The notes under the pieces are model-generated. The model saw only the letters and a list, made by a program, of their open reading frames with translations. It was not told the DNA's origin and did no database searches. Position numbers and translations under genes: made by a program. A DNA stretch of 64,000 nucleotides from Corydoras sp. C115 (Eukaryota > Chordata > Actinopteri > Siluriformes > Callichthyidae): NCBI GenBank assembly GCA_019802505.1, contig JAFMOC010000051.1, positions 1,343,501 to 1,407,500 of the forward strand, given 5' to 3'. Shown in pieces: positions 41,851-54,679 of this stretch (positions within the stretch are counted from its first letter, which is position 1; the number at the start of each line of letters is the position of its first letter).

Positions 41851-43939
41851 GCTCCTGATCTACTTAACTCTTGACTGCCTCGTCCTCCTTGGCTGTGTGA
41901 CGTCCAGAGACAGAAGTGTACAATGTCTACCTCTGTGCAGGGTCTGTACTCAGATCAAAGTGCTATTGTTTACAGACTCGAGGTGTAACCTCAAACCCTG
42001 TGTATTTAGCGTTTGGTAGAGTTGGTCATTTCCTGAGAGGGATAGATTTCTCTCGCTGGCTTTGGTTCTTCAATATGCTGTTCAGAAGCAAAGCAGTCAT
42101 GAAAGATGTTATCATACATGTTTTCTTTGGCTCACTGATCAAACTGCAACTTGACTCTGTTATATTGCATTATCTTTTCTCCATAAAAAGAAAGAGGGAG
42201 GACTTTTCAACAGTTACTATCCACTAACCTGTCAGCCTTTAAAATGATAAATAAATGTACCTTCAAATATAAAAAACATATATAAAACTTGAAAATTCTA
42301 TGCTTTAAAGATGACTAAAGCATATCTCAGCCCATTGTTTGGGATTAAAAAGAAATGAAATATTGTATAGAAATATTATTTAGAACACTGATGCATCGTC
42401 CCTTTAGTCTCAGAACATCTCCAGATGATGGGACTCCTCTCAGGGGGGGGTTCATTGCTGCTTTTAGTAACTTTTTAAATCATATTGTTTAATAGTTGGT
42501 ATACTTACACCTTGGGACACTGCAAGTTTATATACTCTTCACAACCACCAAGAAACGACTTAAGGATCTTAATTGCCTCTATATAATATGTGTTAGCGTG
42601 AGTGATGGATTCTTCCCTGGATGGAAATGCGGAACCTCCTACTCCCTGGTAAAGAATTAAGCAAAAGCTAATGAGCAATTTGTTTGTGGTTATGAAGGAT
42701 GCATTTCAGACAGGTCTATTTCTTCTCTTCAGTAATATTTGAATCACATATGGTCAACAAATTAAGAAGGAAGCTTATAAACGTCATAAAAACAAACTAC
42801 ATGAATTCACAAAATCAGCTTTTTCTTGGAATCGTAGTGCGAACGTGATAAAATGCACGAGAACACAGCCATCAAAACCAGCGGTTCGTATGATCTGGAT
42901 CTAACAATGTCGGCAGGGGTGCCGGAGATAGCGATCTCATACATGAGCCAGCTCAGAAAGGAACAAGGAGTGATGCTGTGCCACACGAATGGCCTCCTCC
43001 CTAATAATATTATTGTGGGATTGTTGCTCCGTGCAAAATTCCACGTTCACACAAAGATAGGCTTGACATCACAGAGCATGAAGATGTTCGGGAATATTCT
43101 GTCATGCTGAAATTAGTACCATACTACTGCTGTACAAGTAAATGCTAATGGGATTCAGATTATTTATTCAGGAATAAATCATAATAATATTCTTTTGTGA
43201 TTATCGTAACGCCTTTTGACCTCTCATGCGGCAAAAATGAAGACGGCATGGTTCTAGAGGCCTGTGGTAGTAGAATGACACGATTGAACCTGTGCATTCC
43301 CTCTGTTGGTACCATAAGATGATGTTATTATAAATCTATCTAAATTAAAAACATCGAATAGTTTCCAGCTGTACATAGAGATGCTGTGATAAAGTGAAGG
43401 TCTCTATTTAAGAATGCGGCCATTGTGTTGATCACTCCAGAGAATTTATGGACATGTTGATGGCGTGTTGTGTCTGGTAGCTGTTTAAACAAGATATTAA
43501 TCAGCGGTAAAAGGAACAATACGCTGAATAGAAGAGGATATGGAGTGTTAGACCCCCTCGGTAAGACGAAGCCTGGGCATTCCACCATGGCTAACTCAAA
43601 CTTCAACAAAAACAATCTAAACAACACGCTGACGGCCAAATTTGCTTCAGCTGGTGTTTATATTCAGTTTAATCTAGATGTCTGTCTGCATCCACTTGAC
43701 AGGTTTTACTAAGACAATTGGACTTTCCCTTAAATATCTGACATTCCTTTATAGCTATTCTAAATATAACTATAAATACTGTAATTAATTACACTGGTCC
43801 AAAATTAAAGGTGACTATTTTAAGTTTGCTGCACAGTAGATGTCTGTTTCTCCTTATATGATTCTCATAAATAGCACGTAGTAACTGTTAGAATGTTAAT
43901 ATTATCCTTTATAAAGTTATTTAAAATTTAAATATTACT
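41850..43939. other. Region without a recognised gene; weak open frames
   Basis: Frames of 85 codons at 42853-43110 (+) and 99 codons at 43639-43340 (-) lie in sequence somewhat richer in GC than its surroundings. Neither gives a domain, motif, signal peptide or family I recognise, and the minus frame does not start at a convincing ATG context. They could be remnants of a degraded element or chance. Confidence 0.4.
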
Positions 43940-43952
43940 GGTCCTGTAATTG

Positions 43953-44305
43953 GGTGGCACGGTGGCTTAGTGGTTGGCACGTTCGCCTCGCAGCACTAGG
44001 GATTCCCGGTTCGAATCCCCATCTGGGTGGAGTTTCCATGTTCTCCCCGTGTCAGCGTGGGTTTCCTCCGGGTTCTCCAGTTTCCTCCCCCAGTCCAAAA
44101 ACATGGAAGTTAATTGAGTTCTCCAAATTGCCCCATATAGAGTGTGTATGTGTGAGTGAGTGTGTGACCAGCGATGGATTGGCACCCTGTCCTGAGTGTA
44201 TCTGCTCAGCAGATACCATGCCCATCCATCTCCCCTGGATGGGCATGGGGAATCCCCCCCGCGACCCTAATATAGGATAAAGCAGAAGATAATGAATGAA
44301 TGAAT
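43953..44305 (+). mobile_element. SINE family A, 13-bp target-site duplication
   Basis: GGTCCTGTAATTG flanks the copy exactly at 43940-43952 and 44306-44318. The tRNA head contains TGGCTTAGTGG and GGTTCGAATCC. A short insertion around 44208-44228 partly duplicates the nearby 'CCCATCC' segment. Confidence 0.95.
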
Positions 44306-44332
44306 GGTCCTGTAATTGACTGCCTTTAATAA

Positions 44333-44697
44333 CAATGAATGGATCATTATCTTCCACTTAATCATATTCTAGGGTCATGGGGGGGGGGGGGGGGGGGGGG
44401 GGGGGTTCCCCAATGCCCATCCAGGGGAGAATGTTTCGTGTGCATGGGTGCCTAATCTTTTATGCCAATCAATCACTGGGAACAAACACACACACACACA
44501 CACACTAAGACACACTCACACATACAATATAGGCAATTTATATAGGGGCAATATAAAGCAATTTACCTTGAGTCCAGGTTTTTGGACTGTGGGAGGAGAA
44601 AACCTATGCGGAAACAGTGAGAGCATGGAAACTCCACCAAGATTAGGATTCGAACCTGGATCCCCAGTGGTGCAAGGCAGATGTGTTAACTACTAAG
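44333..44697 (-). mobile_element. Diverged SINE family A, tail-to-tail with the previous copy
   Basis: It lies 15 bases beyond the preceding copy's duplication, in opposite orientation, so the two tails face each other. The internal G tract is expanded to 27 G (44379-44405) and a CA run has grown near 44488-44506. Confidence 0.85.
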
Positions 44698-44700
44698 CTT

Positions 44701-44735
44701 CACACACACACACACACACACACGCGCGCGCGCGC
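44701..44735. repeat. (CA)n(CG)n microsatellite
   Basis: CA units pass into alternating CG, an arrangement that favours left-handed DNA. Confidence 0.95.
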
Positions 44736-44854
44736 AAATGCGCACAGTACTTAAGCCGCAAATGTATGATTAGACATTAGCATAAATGCACATGTAGCAT
44801 TTTGATGTGGCATGGGTTTGAGGTTAAGAGCCAGCTACAATTTATAGATGTTTT

Positions 44855-45050
44855 TGTGGCGCTGGGCAGATAGACCCAGGACAGGACACCAATCTATCGC
44901 TGAGCACACGCTCACTCACACAAACACACTCTATATGGGGCAATTTGGAGAACTCTATTGATTTGATCCATGTTTTTCGACTGTGGGAGGAAACCGGAGA
45001 ACCCGGAGAAAACCCACGCGGACATGGGGAGAACATGGAAACTCCAACCA
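44855..45050 (-). mobile_element. SINE family A internal fragment
   Basis: Body only, from 'GGCGCTGGGCAGATAGACCC' to 'GGAAACTCCAACCAGG'; both the tail and the tRNA head are missing. Confidence 0.85.
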
Positions 45051-46256
<1,206 letters not shown>

Positions 46257-46621
46257 AATAACGCACACCTCACACCCCTCAGCACTTTACATCTGTATCA
46301 ATGCATGATATACAATTCATTATTTTAAATTATGTACCATAAATAGAAATACAGATTAATATAAACAGCGAGCCAATTTCTGATGAGCACTAAGCCTGTA
46401 GCGGCTGTTGTTTGTAAATTAAGTTCTATAATTTGCCCACTTGATCGCATTTTCTGATTGTTAGAAAAACTGGTATCCTGTTACTTAGCAATCAATGTTT
46501 GCTTTAAAAACTGGAATAAATTACACCATGAAAGAACAGATTATTAACAATTTGGTTTTCAATAAATGCCTTTAAAAATAAAAATTTGTTTATTATAGTG
46601 CGCTTGTAATCATTTTATAAA

Positions 46622-46765
46622 AGCAATAAGGCACTACAGGTTGTGTAATATTGTGAATAAATCACAGGAAAGAGGTGTAACTGTACTCTGCTGTGCTTTG
46701 GGTCTAACGACCCCTCTTTCCCGTGATTTATTCGCAATAATGCCACGCCCTCTCGCTTTATTGCT
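46622..46765. mobile_element. Fold-back element with about 57-bp imperfect inverted arms
   Basis: The arm 46622-46678 is similar to the reverse complement of 46709-46765. Both contain AGCAATAA, then GAATAAATCAC and GGAAAGAGG. The spacer is about 30 bases. This fits a short non-autonomous fold-back/MITE copy. Confidence 0.7.
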
Positions 46766-47184
46766 CTAATAACAGTTAATGAATCAAACATTTTAGATTG
46801 CCCAGGTTTTAAACTCAGTACATCGGGATCTCTGTACAAGCTCAGGAACTGGTTGTATGTATGGCGATGTAAAGTAAGTTGCAGGGGGATGCAGGTTACA
46901 GTAGCATTGCTTTTCTTGGCATTCAGCTCTGTATTGTGATGCAGTGGTACACCGCAGCCTTGAACGACATTGTGAACAAATCCCCGCTTTATTGTTTATA
47001 TCTCCATCTTATGCGGTGCTCTCCACCCTTTTGGTGGCCATGCTTCACACTCACTTTCCATATTACCCCAGAGACCTTCAGTGAGAAATGATGATGGCTT
47101 TCTAATAAACACTGCTGTAAAGAAGTCTACGGTCTCGTTCTCTCTCTCTAAAAATCAACTACTAAGTGTACAAAGCAACCGTAG

Positions 47185-47440
47185 GCTTATGGTTGAGAAA
47201 CCAGTCTGCAACCTGAAGCTCCCTGGTTCGAATCCTGGTCCCACCAAGTGCTATGGCTGAATGTTTTTGGGCAAGGAACGTAACCCCAGTTGCTCCCTGG
47301 GCGCCGTATACAGGGCTGCCCACCACTCCAGTGCTCACTTCACTCAGTGTGTGTATATGAGTGTGTTTTACTGCATGGAGGGGTTAAATGTGTGTAAAGC
47401 ATTGCATGTAATTTAGATCCCTTTATAATTTGTTTGAAAG
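47185..47440 (+). mobile_element. Second tRNA-derived SINE family (family B)
   Basis: The head has a B-box match GGTTCGAATCC, followed by GGTCCCACCAAGTG and GGGCAAGGAACGTAACCCC, then a body ending near 'TTAAATGTGTGTAAAGCATTGC'. The copy near 58.5 kb shares these blocks in the same order; the 57.4 kb copy shares the general layout. Confidence 0.75.
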
Positions 47441-47551
47441 ACTCTTGGTTCACCATTAGATCTCTAAAACTTGGTTCAGCTGGAATAATAGGGAGGTTTA
47501 TTTAAGGACACTGAATTCTCACAGAATATAAGGACATAGATTGTATACTTG

Positions 47552-47553
47552 AC

Positions 47554-47581
<28 letters not shown>
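47552..47581. repeat. (GT)n microsatellite
   Basis: About 14 GT units. Confidence 0.95.
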
Positions 47582-47584
<3 letters not shown>

Positions 47585-48080
47585 GCTTCAGCTGTCATGT
47601 CGACTTTCCGTAGACCAACCCTTAACCTTCACCCCTCTGCTTTCACCATCAAAGGGCACTTGTGGCTCCGGTTGGGTGGTCACTGGTCTCTCATTTCCTC
47701 CCTGAATGCTGGGCAGCCATTCAGACTGGCCTGGCCCCATCAGAACTAAGCGGGCTCCAGAGAGCATGCGATCAGGGCCGCTCACAAACGCTTCCTGGTC
47801 ATTTAAGAAGCAAAATGGAGGACTATTGTCCTGCCTTTTATCAGATGGCTTAGGCTAAAATCAGACAAAGCTATGTGTCATGGGACCTTTACTCCCGCCT
47901 TACTGACTACAGTGAAGCTTTCTCTTTTTAAAAGCATGTCCGTGGTTAGGAAGGTTGAGGGGGTTAGTCCGGGCAAGTACACCAAGGTAGTGCTTTTACC
48001 TTTTAGACATTTTAGAGTTAATTGGCTTCCAGATAGTTACTTGCTTGTTTCAGTAGTTATTTAAGTACTTTAAAAGTATA
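47582..48080. other. Non-repetitive, relatively GC-rich block; no gene assigned
   Basis: 47590-47870 has balanced composition unlike its AT-rich neighbours and open frames on both strands, but no recognisable protein. It may be conserved non-coding DNA or an old repeat. Confidence 0.3.
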
Positions 48081-48081
48081 T

Positions 48082-48868
48082 ACAGTACAGTCCAAAGTTT
48101 GGACACGCCCCCTTCTTGCTCCATTGTCTACTTCCTTCACTTACCATATATATGAAATTTATAGTTTTACAGACTGTAGTCCATCTGTTTTCTTTGGTTT
48201 TGTTTTTGGTGAGGGGGTTTTAGTGCAGCAGTGCTACTGTAGTTTCATTTGTTTACCTCAGTGACACTGCTGGGATAGGAATAATGCACCAACCAAATAT
48301 TAATACCCATTATGTGTTGGTACTATTGGGGGCCTGACCATTAGAACAGAGTAAAAGTGATGTACACGTTATGTACTGTAGAACACATCCATCCATCCAT
48401 TATCTTCCGCTTTATCCTATATCAGGGTCGCAGGGGAGTTCCCCATGCCCATCCAGGGGAGAACGTTTCGGGCGCTGGGCAGATACACCCAGGACAGGGC
48501 GCCAATCTATCGCTGGGCACACACTCACTCACACAGACACGCACACATATACACTTTATATGGGGCAAATTTGGAGAACTCAGTTGACTTGATCCATGTT
48601 TTTGGACTGTGGGAGGAAACCGGAGAACCCGGAGGAAACCCACACGGACACGGGGAGAACATGGAAACTCCACCCAGATGAGGATTCAAACCAGGAATCC
48701 CTAGCGCTGAGAGGCGAATGTTCTAACCACTAAGCCACCGTGCCGCCCCAGTAGAACACAATTTTAGAAATTTTAGAACTACAAAGTTTTTTTACAAAGT
48801 CATCTTTACAGGAGGTGGAACGGAGAACATGGACAATAAGTGGAGCAACAAGGAGGTGTGTCCAAACT
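48082..48868. mobile_element. Tc1-like MITE interrupted by a SINE
   Basis: The left end ACAGTCCAAAGTTTGGACAC is at about 48088-48105, and its inverted counterpart GTGTCCAAACTTTTGG is at about 48858-48873. The interior matches a second copy at 59752-59990, including ACAGACTGTAGTCCATCTGT. A SINE at 48388-48750 splits it. No transposase frame is present. Confidence 0.75.
48388..48750 (-). mobile_element. SINE family A nested in the MITE, 10-bp target-site duplication
   Basis: GTAGAACACA occurs at 48378-48387 and 48751-48760. This defines the element at 363 bases, from (GGAT)n tail to the TGGGGCGGCACGGTGGC head. The copy is well conserved, so it probably inserted recently relative to the MITE. 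Confidence 0.96.
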
Positions 48869-49504
48869 TTTGGCTGATAATGTTTGTTGAATTAGTTTGT
48901 GTATATTCAGTGAGAGCTGACTGCTCCACATTAATATGCAAACTAAAACACCTGCGCTAATGAAGGAAGAGCAGTAACAGGGTGGGACAGCGTGCCGTTC
49001 TGCTCACATGTGACAGCTGAATCAGGGTTCAGGGCTTTGGCAGACAGAAATAGGTTTCTCTGAAGGGCTTCGGAATAGTAATTAAGCAACTGTGCCGAGT
49101 GGAACAGAGTCACCAAAGTGTCTGTCATAAGTTGATATACAGTACATTTACAATGAAAAGTATATCTGAGTTTTAACATACAATATGCTTGACCTAAATA
49201 ATAAATAAAAGCACAAAAAATACATCACACCATTCCTCCTGATCTACATGTGCTTTCTGAGGGTTGGGGGATGCAGCAGTAGATCAGGGTGCCAGGTTCA
49301 CAGCAGATATGTCCGTACACATCACACTACAGTCAAGCCTGTTTGTAATGTCCATGTCAATATAGGCACAGCGGAGGTTAAAGGGGGTAAATTCCAAGAG
49401 AACATGAACCTGAGCAGCAACCCACAGCTTGTATGAAACTGTCATATACTGTAAAAATCATAGCTTCAAAAATATTCTGATTTATTAAATACAAACCCAT
49501 CTAT

Positions 49505-49883
49505 CATTCATTCATTCATTAATTCATTCATTCATTCATTATCTTCCGCTTTGTCCTATATATTAGGGTCGCGGTGGGGTTCCCCATGCCCATCCAGGGG
49601 AGAACGTTTCGGGCGCTGGGCAGATACACCCAGGACAGGGTGCCAATCTATCGCTGGGCACACACTCACACAGACACGCACACATACACACACTATATGG
49701 GGCAATTTGGAGAACTCAATTGACTCGATCCATGTTTTTGGACTGTGGGAGGAAACCGGAGAACCCGGAGGAAACCCACGCAAACACGGGGAGAACATGG
49801 AAACTCCACCCAGATGGGGATTCGAACCGGGAATCCCTAGCGCTGAGAGGCGAATGTGCTAACCACTAAGCCACCGTGCCGCC
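49505..49883 (-). mobile_element. SINE family A, full length
   Basis: The tail is an expanded (CATT)n tract. CCATCTAT appears on both sides (about 49498 and 49888), an 8-base duplication. Confidence 0.93.
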
Positions 49884-49924
49884 ATCCATCTATTATATTA
49901 ATATAAAAATTAAATAGGATATAA

Positions 49925-50122
49925 AAAATCTTGAACTCCCTGGGAATCCAGATTCTGTGTTTGGTGGAGTTTATGTTCTCCCCTTGTCCACGTTGGTTTT
50001 CTCCTGTTCTCCCACAGTCCAAAACATCAATTCAAAGTAAATTGGTGGCTCTAAATTGCCCCTATATATATATATAGAAGTGTGAGTGATTGTGCCCAGT
50101 GATGAATTGGCGCCCTTTTTTT
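49925..50122 (+). mobile_element. Diverged SINE family A fragment
   Basis: The head half and middle are recognisable ('GGTGGAGTTTATGTTCTCCCC', 'CCCACAGTCCAAAACATC', 'AATTGGCGCCCT'); the 3' end is missing. Confidence 0.75.
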
Positions 50123-50781
50123 TAATTGTCTAGATTTTTGGCTAATAAAAAAATACCACCTCCTGCACATTTAACAGCTGAACACGATGCCTCCACTCTC
50201 ATGTCAACCTCTTCCACGGTACCTCTGACAGAACCTAGAAGTTTTGGGTTATTGTCCAGCTGTAATTTGAACCCCTGACCTAGGTGTGGTCCAAATTGTA
50301 CCGCAGGCAGCCTTTAAAAATGCTGTGGTAGCTTTTTTCACCAGTGTGACAGTCAGCCTGTGCAAGTTAACAGCAAAACAGCTCATGAGCATCATGGGAA
50401 AGCAAACAGTGTCTCCTAGTGGGGAGGCCAATGAAAGACGAATTCATTCAGTATGAACAGTGTCCGTGATCATTGTGTTTGTGATTTTCAGAGTTCAGTG
50501 CAGGTAGACAGCAGACTGCTTACACACAGAGCCTGCATTGTGCTCGTGGTATCAAAGAAAGGCCTGAATATCATTTCCATCAGTGCAGGTGTTCTGCCAG
50601 AACCAAACAGAACCAAACAGCTCCAATTTCTGTTAACGTGAAGGATTAACACAGAGATGTCAGGAATACAATACAGGTAGACATATTTATATTGATAGTG
50701 TAATATTGTCTAATAGTTGCTTATATTCACACGTGTTTCGTTTTTTGGTATTTAAATTTGTTTGCACAGCTCGAAGTAATA

Positions 50782-50795
50782 CTGCCACCTAGTGG
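50782..50795 (-). promoter_or_regulatory. CTCF-like motif, minus strand
   Basis: The minus strand reads CCACTAGGTGGCAG, matching the CTCF core CCASYAGRKGGCRS at every position. Its orientation faces the plus-strand matches at 28.6-33.4 kb. Occupancy is unknown. Confidence 0.4.
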
Positions 50796-50841
50796 TTAAG
50801 CATTTACAGTGCATGCGTTCTAATATTTCAGTCTATAAGAC

Positions 50842-50847
<6 letters not shown>

Positions 50848-50936
<89 letters not shown>
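50848..50936. repeat. (TA)n microsatellite
   Basis: About 44 TA units. A 15-base AGAGTAAACAAGT(G/A)C segment is tandemly repeated just after it, at about 50975-51026. Confidence 0.97.
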
Positions 50937-50940
<4 letters not shown>

Positions 50941-51172
50941 TTTTTATTTTTTTAGATTAGACTGAACTGTATTGCAGAGTAAACAAGTACAGAGTGCAGA
51001 GTAAACAAGTGCAGAGTAAACAAGTACAAAGACAACGAAACTTCTAACCATCTAAGCGCAAGATTGAGATTTACATATAAATTTACATATAAATACAGTG
51101 AAGTGCAGGGTGATCAGGCAGATAAGCTACTTTTTTTAAAAAATAAAATTATAATTATTAGAATTATAATGT

Positions 51173-51316
51173 TGCCCAGCGATGGATTGGCGCCCTGTCC
51201 TGGGTCTATCTGCCCAGCGCCCGAGACGTTCTCCCCTTGATGGGCATGGGGAACCCCACCGTGAGCCTAATAAAGGATAATAGAGATAAAACGGGAGATA
51301 ATGAATGAATGAATAA
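51173..51316 (+). mobile_element. 5'-truncated SINE family A
   Basis: Only the 3' part is present, from 'GCCCAGCGATGGATTGGCGC' to (GAAT)n, as expected from incomplete reverse transcription starting at the tail. Confidence 0.88.
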
Positions 51317-51999
51317 TTATAATGTAGTTTAGATTTTTTATAAAACGATAAGGCCTTGAACAGGGCCCTTAACCCTCATTGCCCTGGTGGTGCTGTATCA
51401 TGGCTGATTTTGTGCCTCAGAGCATCAAGCTGAGACAGTCGCTTTTTATTTAAAGGTCTGAAGAATGATGTGATGTAATAAAGACACTTTGCTAAAATCG
51501 AAGTGCATTCAACCAAAAGAACATTTTTTTTTGTAGCTCAACAAAAATTCTTAATTCATCGATAAACCAACTCACTTTCAATTATTACAATTACAGACCA
51601 AGCTCTTTACAGAATCAATAGAAGTCCCAGTGTCCAGTTCCCTCAAAGGATTAGGATTTAATTTCACACATACTTGTCTTGTTAGAATTATCATCATTAT
51701 TCTAATATAAATCTCTGTACCTGTACATTCATGAAATGTACATTCATCATTAAACACCTAGGACCTTTCAAGTATAATTTTAAAACACAAGCATATAAAG
51801 CAAGTTTAAATTAGTGCACTCAAAATGACGGGATTCAACTTCATGTGATCCATCCATCTATGTCCTCTAGTTTCCCCTCTTTTATTTTTAAAGATCAAGC
51901 AGTGGCAGAAAAGTTGAATAATTCGCTGTCTTTGATCTGCGCACAGAAGTATGGGTTCATTTCCATTTTTAATTTTTTTTTTCTCCTTCCTTTCTGTAA

Positions 52000-52330
52000 G
52001 AGTGCCAGCATCAAGATTTACCTTGGTGTGCAAATGTGTTGGAATAGGTTAAAAGTAAATCTCCCTGCTCTCTCTGAGCTGAAGTGCAGATGTTGTGAAG
52101 TTAATTAAAAATTTAGCGATTCGTTTCTTCCGCATCAATTTGGGTTGCATCAAATGGGGGGAAAAAAAAAAAACAGACCGAAATAAATTTGAGAAACTGT
52201 ACACACAGCCTGTCACCTCAGATGTTTGAATCGTTGGAGGAAGCAGGAGGTCTAGGTGTTTTAAACGCAGCACTGAAGTCAAGACTGCTGCTAATAATCT
52301 GAAGCACATTTGTGACAGACTGACAGACCG
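52000..52330. other. Unique block, possible conserved non-coding element
   Basis: Non-repetitive sequence with homeodomain-type TTAATTA and AATTAAAAATTTA motifs at about 52100-52115 and no coding frame. The idea of conservation comes only from its look and its place in a gene-poor region. Confidence 0.25.
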
Positions 52331-52714
52331 ACAAGTTCATCTTGGCAGTAAGAATATTCCTTAGGAATTATAAAAGGTTTAGAGTGAAGGGCTTTAATAT
52401 GCAGGTGTAAATAATAATAATAAAATAGTGTTGACGGTTCAGTTTGTTTTTATTGTATTTAAACAGGCTTCATTTATTAGTTTCTATATATAAAAGTGAC
52501 TACACTACTGCTAAAACTTTATACTAGTCATGTGTTTAGGGTTCTATGTTTGTTGTAAAAGCCTATAGATGTACAGACATGGAGCAGACGGTGTGTAAAA
52601 CACAAAGATGCATTACCTTTAAGTGCAGAGCAAAAACAAACTAATATATCTTTTTATGTGTATAAACTAACTATACTATAATCAGGTCCCACAAATCTGA
52701 TAGTCTCACACAAT

Positions 52715-52721
<7 letters not shown>

Positions 52722-52764
<43 letters not shown>
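52722..52764. repeat. (CA)n microsatellite
   Basis: About 21 CA units. Confidence 0.97.
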
Positions 52765-52767
<3 letters not shown>

Positions 52768-52829
52768 AATAAAATAGCAATTGTATTCCACAGTCCTAAC
52801 ACACACAGTCATGCTACAGTAAGCCATAG

Positions 52830-53330
52830 CTTCATTAATTATTGTCGCTGTTTACTGATATTGCATCAGAATACTGACACAGATAATCCCCTTGTTTAGT
52901 GGCAAAGATGAAGAAAGTGTTGTAAAGAAAAGGTGTCACATCTCCAGGTGCATGCCTGACACGAGTAGACTTTGGTTCTATGCACAGGTGTTGCAGAAAT
53001 GTTGGCACTCTGCTCCCATGCCTGCACACACAACTCGCTGCTAACCACTAGCTGCTGGCTCTTCCCACTGGACCTGTGCCTCTGCTGAGGGATATTACAA
53101 GCGGCAGACGAGTGTCTCTGATCTGCATGCGCCAGGCACACTCCTGGTCCTGAGTGAATAATGCTTGACTTGTTCAATTTGTTTAGAAGCCTCAGTCACT
53201 GCTTTGAAGCCATGCATCTTAGCATAAATCATAACCTGTCTCCTTCCTCACAGTTGCTTTGAAATGCAACATCTGCTTTTGAGCCCCTGCGTTACAATTA
53301 GTTAGGCAACATCAATAGAGTGACTAAATA
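52830..53330. other. Unique block, possible conserved non-coding element
   Basis: About 500 bases with no simple repeats, balanced composition and several CANNTG E-boxes (for example CAGGTG, CAGCTG-like and CATCTG). The frames at 52835-53177 on the minus strand lack splice sites and domains. Confidence 0.25.
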
Positions 53331-53654
53331 TCATCTTTTCATGTAATAATGAGTTCAGGTCACACAGTATAGAATATTTGTTTTCACATCCACAGCATTC
53401 CTAACTGTAGATGTTCTTCCGTAATACGACACAATCAGTAAATTAGGTTCTTAGAAGCATAACCTACTTCGAGCTTTAGGGTTGGAGGGCACACAGCTTG
53501 TGTTCTTTCTTTCATCACTTCTGCTTTCACTTTGTTTATTTGTTTTACAAAGCAGAACCTTCTGCTGCTGATCTGGATTTACTGATCTGTATCACTGATG
53601 CGTTACCAAAACTACAGAAGTCATCAGTTACAATATCATCGTTTTTCAGTAAAT

Positions 53655-53656
<2 letters not shown>

Positions 53657-53691
<35 letters not shown>
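53657..53691. repeat. (AAT)n microsatellite
   Basis: About 11 AAT units immediately before a truncated SINE. Confidence 0.96.
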
Positions 53692-53694
53692 GCG

Positions 53695-53902
53695 GTTCTC
53701 TCCGGTTTCCTCCCACAGTCCAAAAACATGGATCAAGTCAAGTGAATTCTCCAAATTGCCCCATATAGAGTGTGTTGTCCTGGGTCAACTGTCCTGGGTT
53801 TATCTACCCAGCGCCGGAAACGTTCTCCCCTGGATGGGCATGGGGAGCCCCACCACGACCCTAATATAGGATAAAGCGGAAGATAATGAATGAATGAATG
53901 AA
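53695..53902 (+). mobile_element. 5'-truncated SINE family A
   Basis: It starts in the 'GGTTCTCTCCGGTTTCC' region and lacks the tRNA head; the 3' (GAAT)n tail is intact. Confidence 0.88.
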
Positions 53903-53904
53903 TA

Positions 53905-54202
53905 TTTATTCATTATTTTCCACTTAATCCTTTACTAGGGTCACACAAGGGAAAAATGGATTTTTGGATGCTGGGCAGATACAGGGTGCCAATCTAATCT
54001 AATCGACACTATATGGTGCAATTTAGCGCATTCAATTTATCTTAAATTAATATTTTTGGACTGTGGAAGGAAATCTAAGGACCCGAAGGAAACCCACATG
54101 GACACAGGGAGAACATGCTAACACCAAACAGATTGGGATTCGAACCTGGATCCCCAGCACTGATTCCCCAGTGTGTTAAACACTACACCACCATGCCACC
54201 CA
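53905..54202 (-). mobile_element. Diverged SINE family A, tail-to-tail with previous copy
   Basis: Its tail meets the tail of the copy at 53695-53902. Substitutions are frequent throughout, so it is older. Both copies end next to AAT-type repeats. Confidence 0.8.
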
Positions 54203-54679
54203 TAATAATAACAACAACAATAATAATAATAACAGTACAGTAATAATTGCCATTACTATAAAATGCCAATTCAATAATCATCCTTCAAAAAACTAAAAAA
54301 GCAAAAAAACTAATCACAGTTCAAATAAATTCTTTTTAAAACTTCCAAGAAGATTTATAGAGCAGCCACCCTCCTATGCATGACTTTGTTATTGTGATTT
54401 TCTCTTTACTTGGTTGTTTGTAATGTGATGCTAACAGGTTGAAATGTTGACACCCCATAGCAATATGGGAATGACAGTAGAGGTTTTCAGACTTGTAGAT
54501 AAACATAGAACCTGGCTATTAGCTTTATAGCAAATAATAAATGACTTTATAATGCAGAGTGGCAAATATGTATATCTAAAATACATAGAACACTAAAGAA
54601 ATGATCTTTGTTGCCTCGTTGAGAAGGACTGGCCCCATGTCTTCTTTTCTCAAATAAAACAAAAGTCAAACAAAACAAA

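Noticed and set aside
50249..50431. 60-codon minus-strand frame
   Set aside because: It has no recognisable similarity and lies among repeats; 60 codons is expected by chance here.
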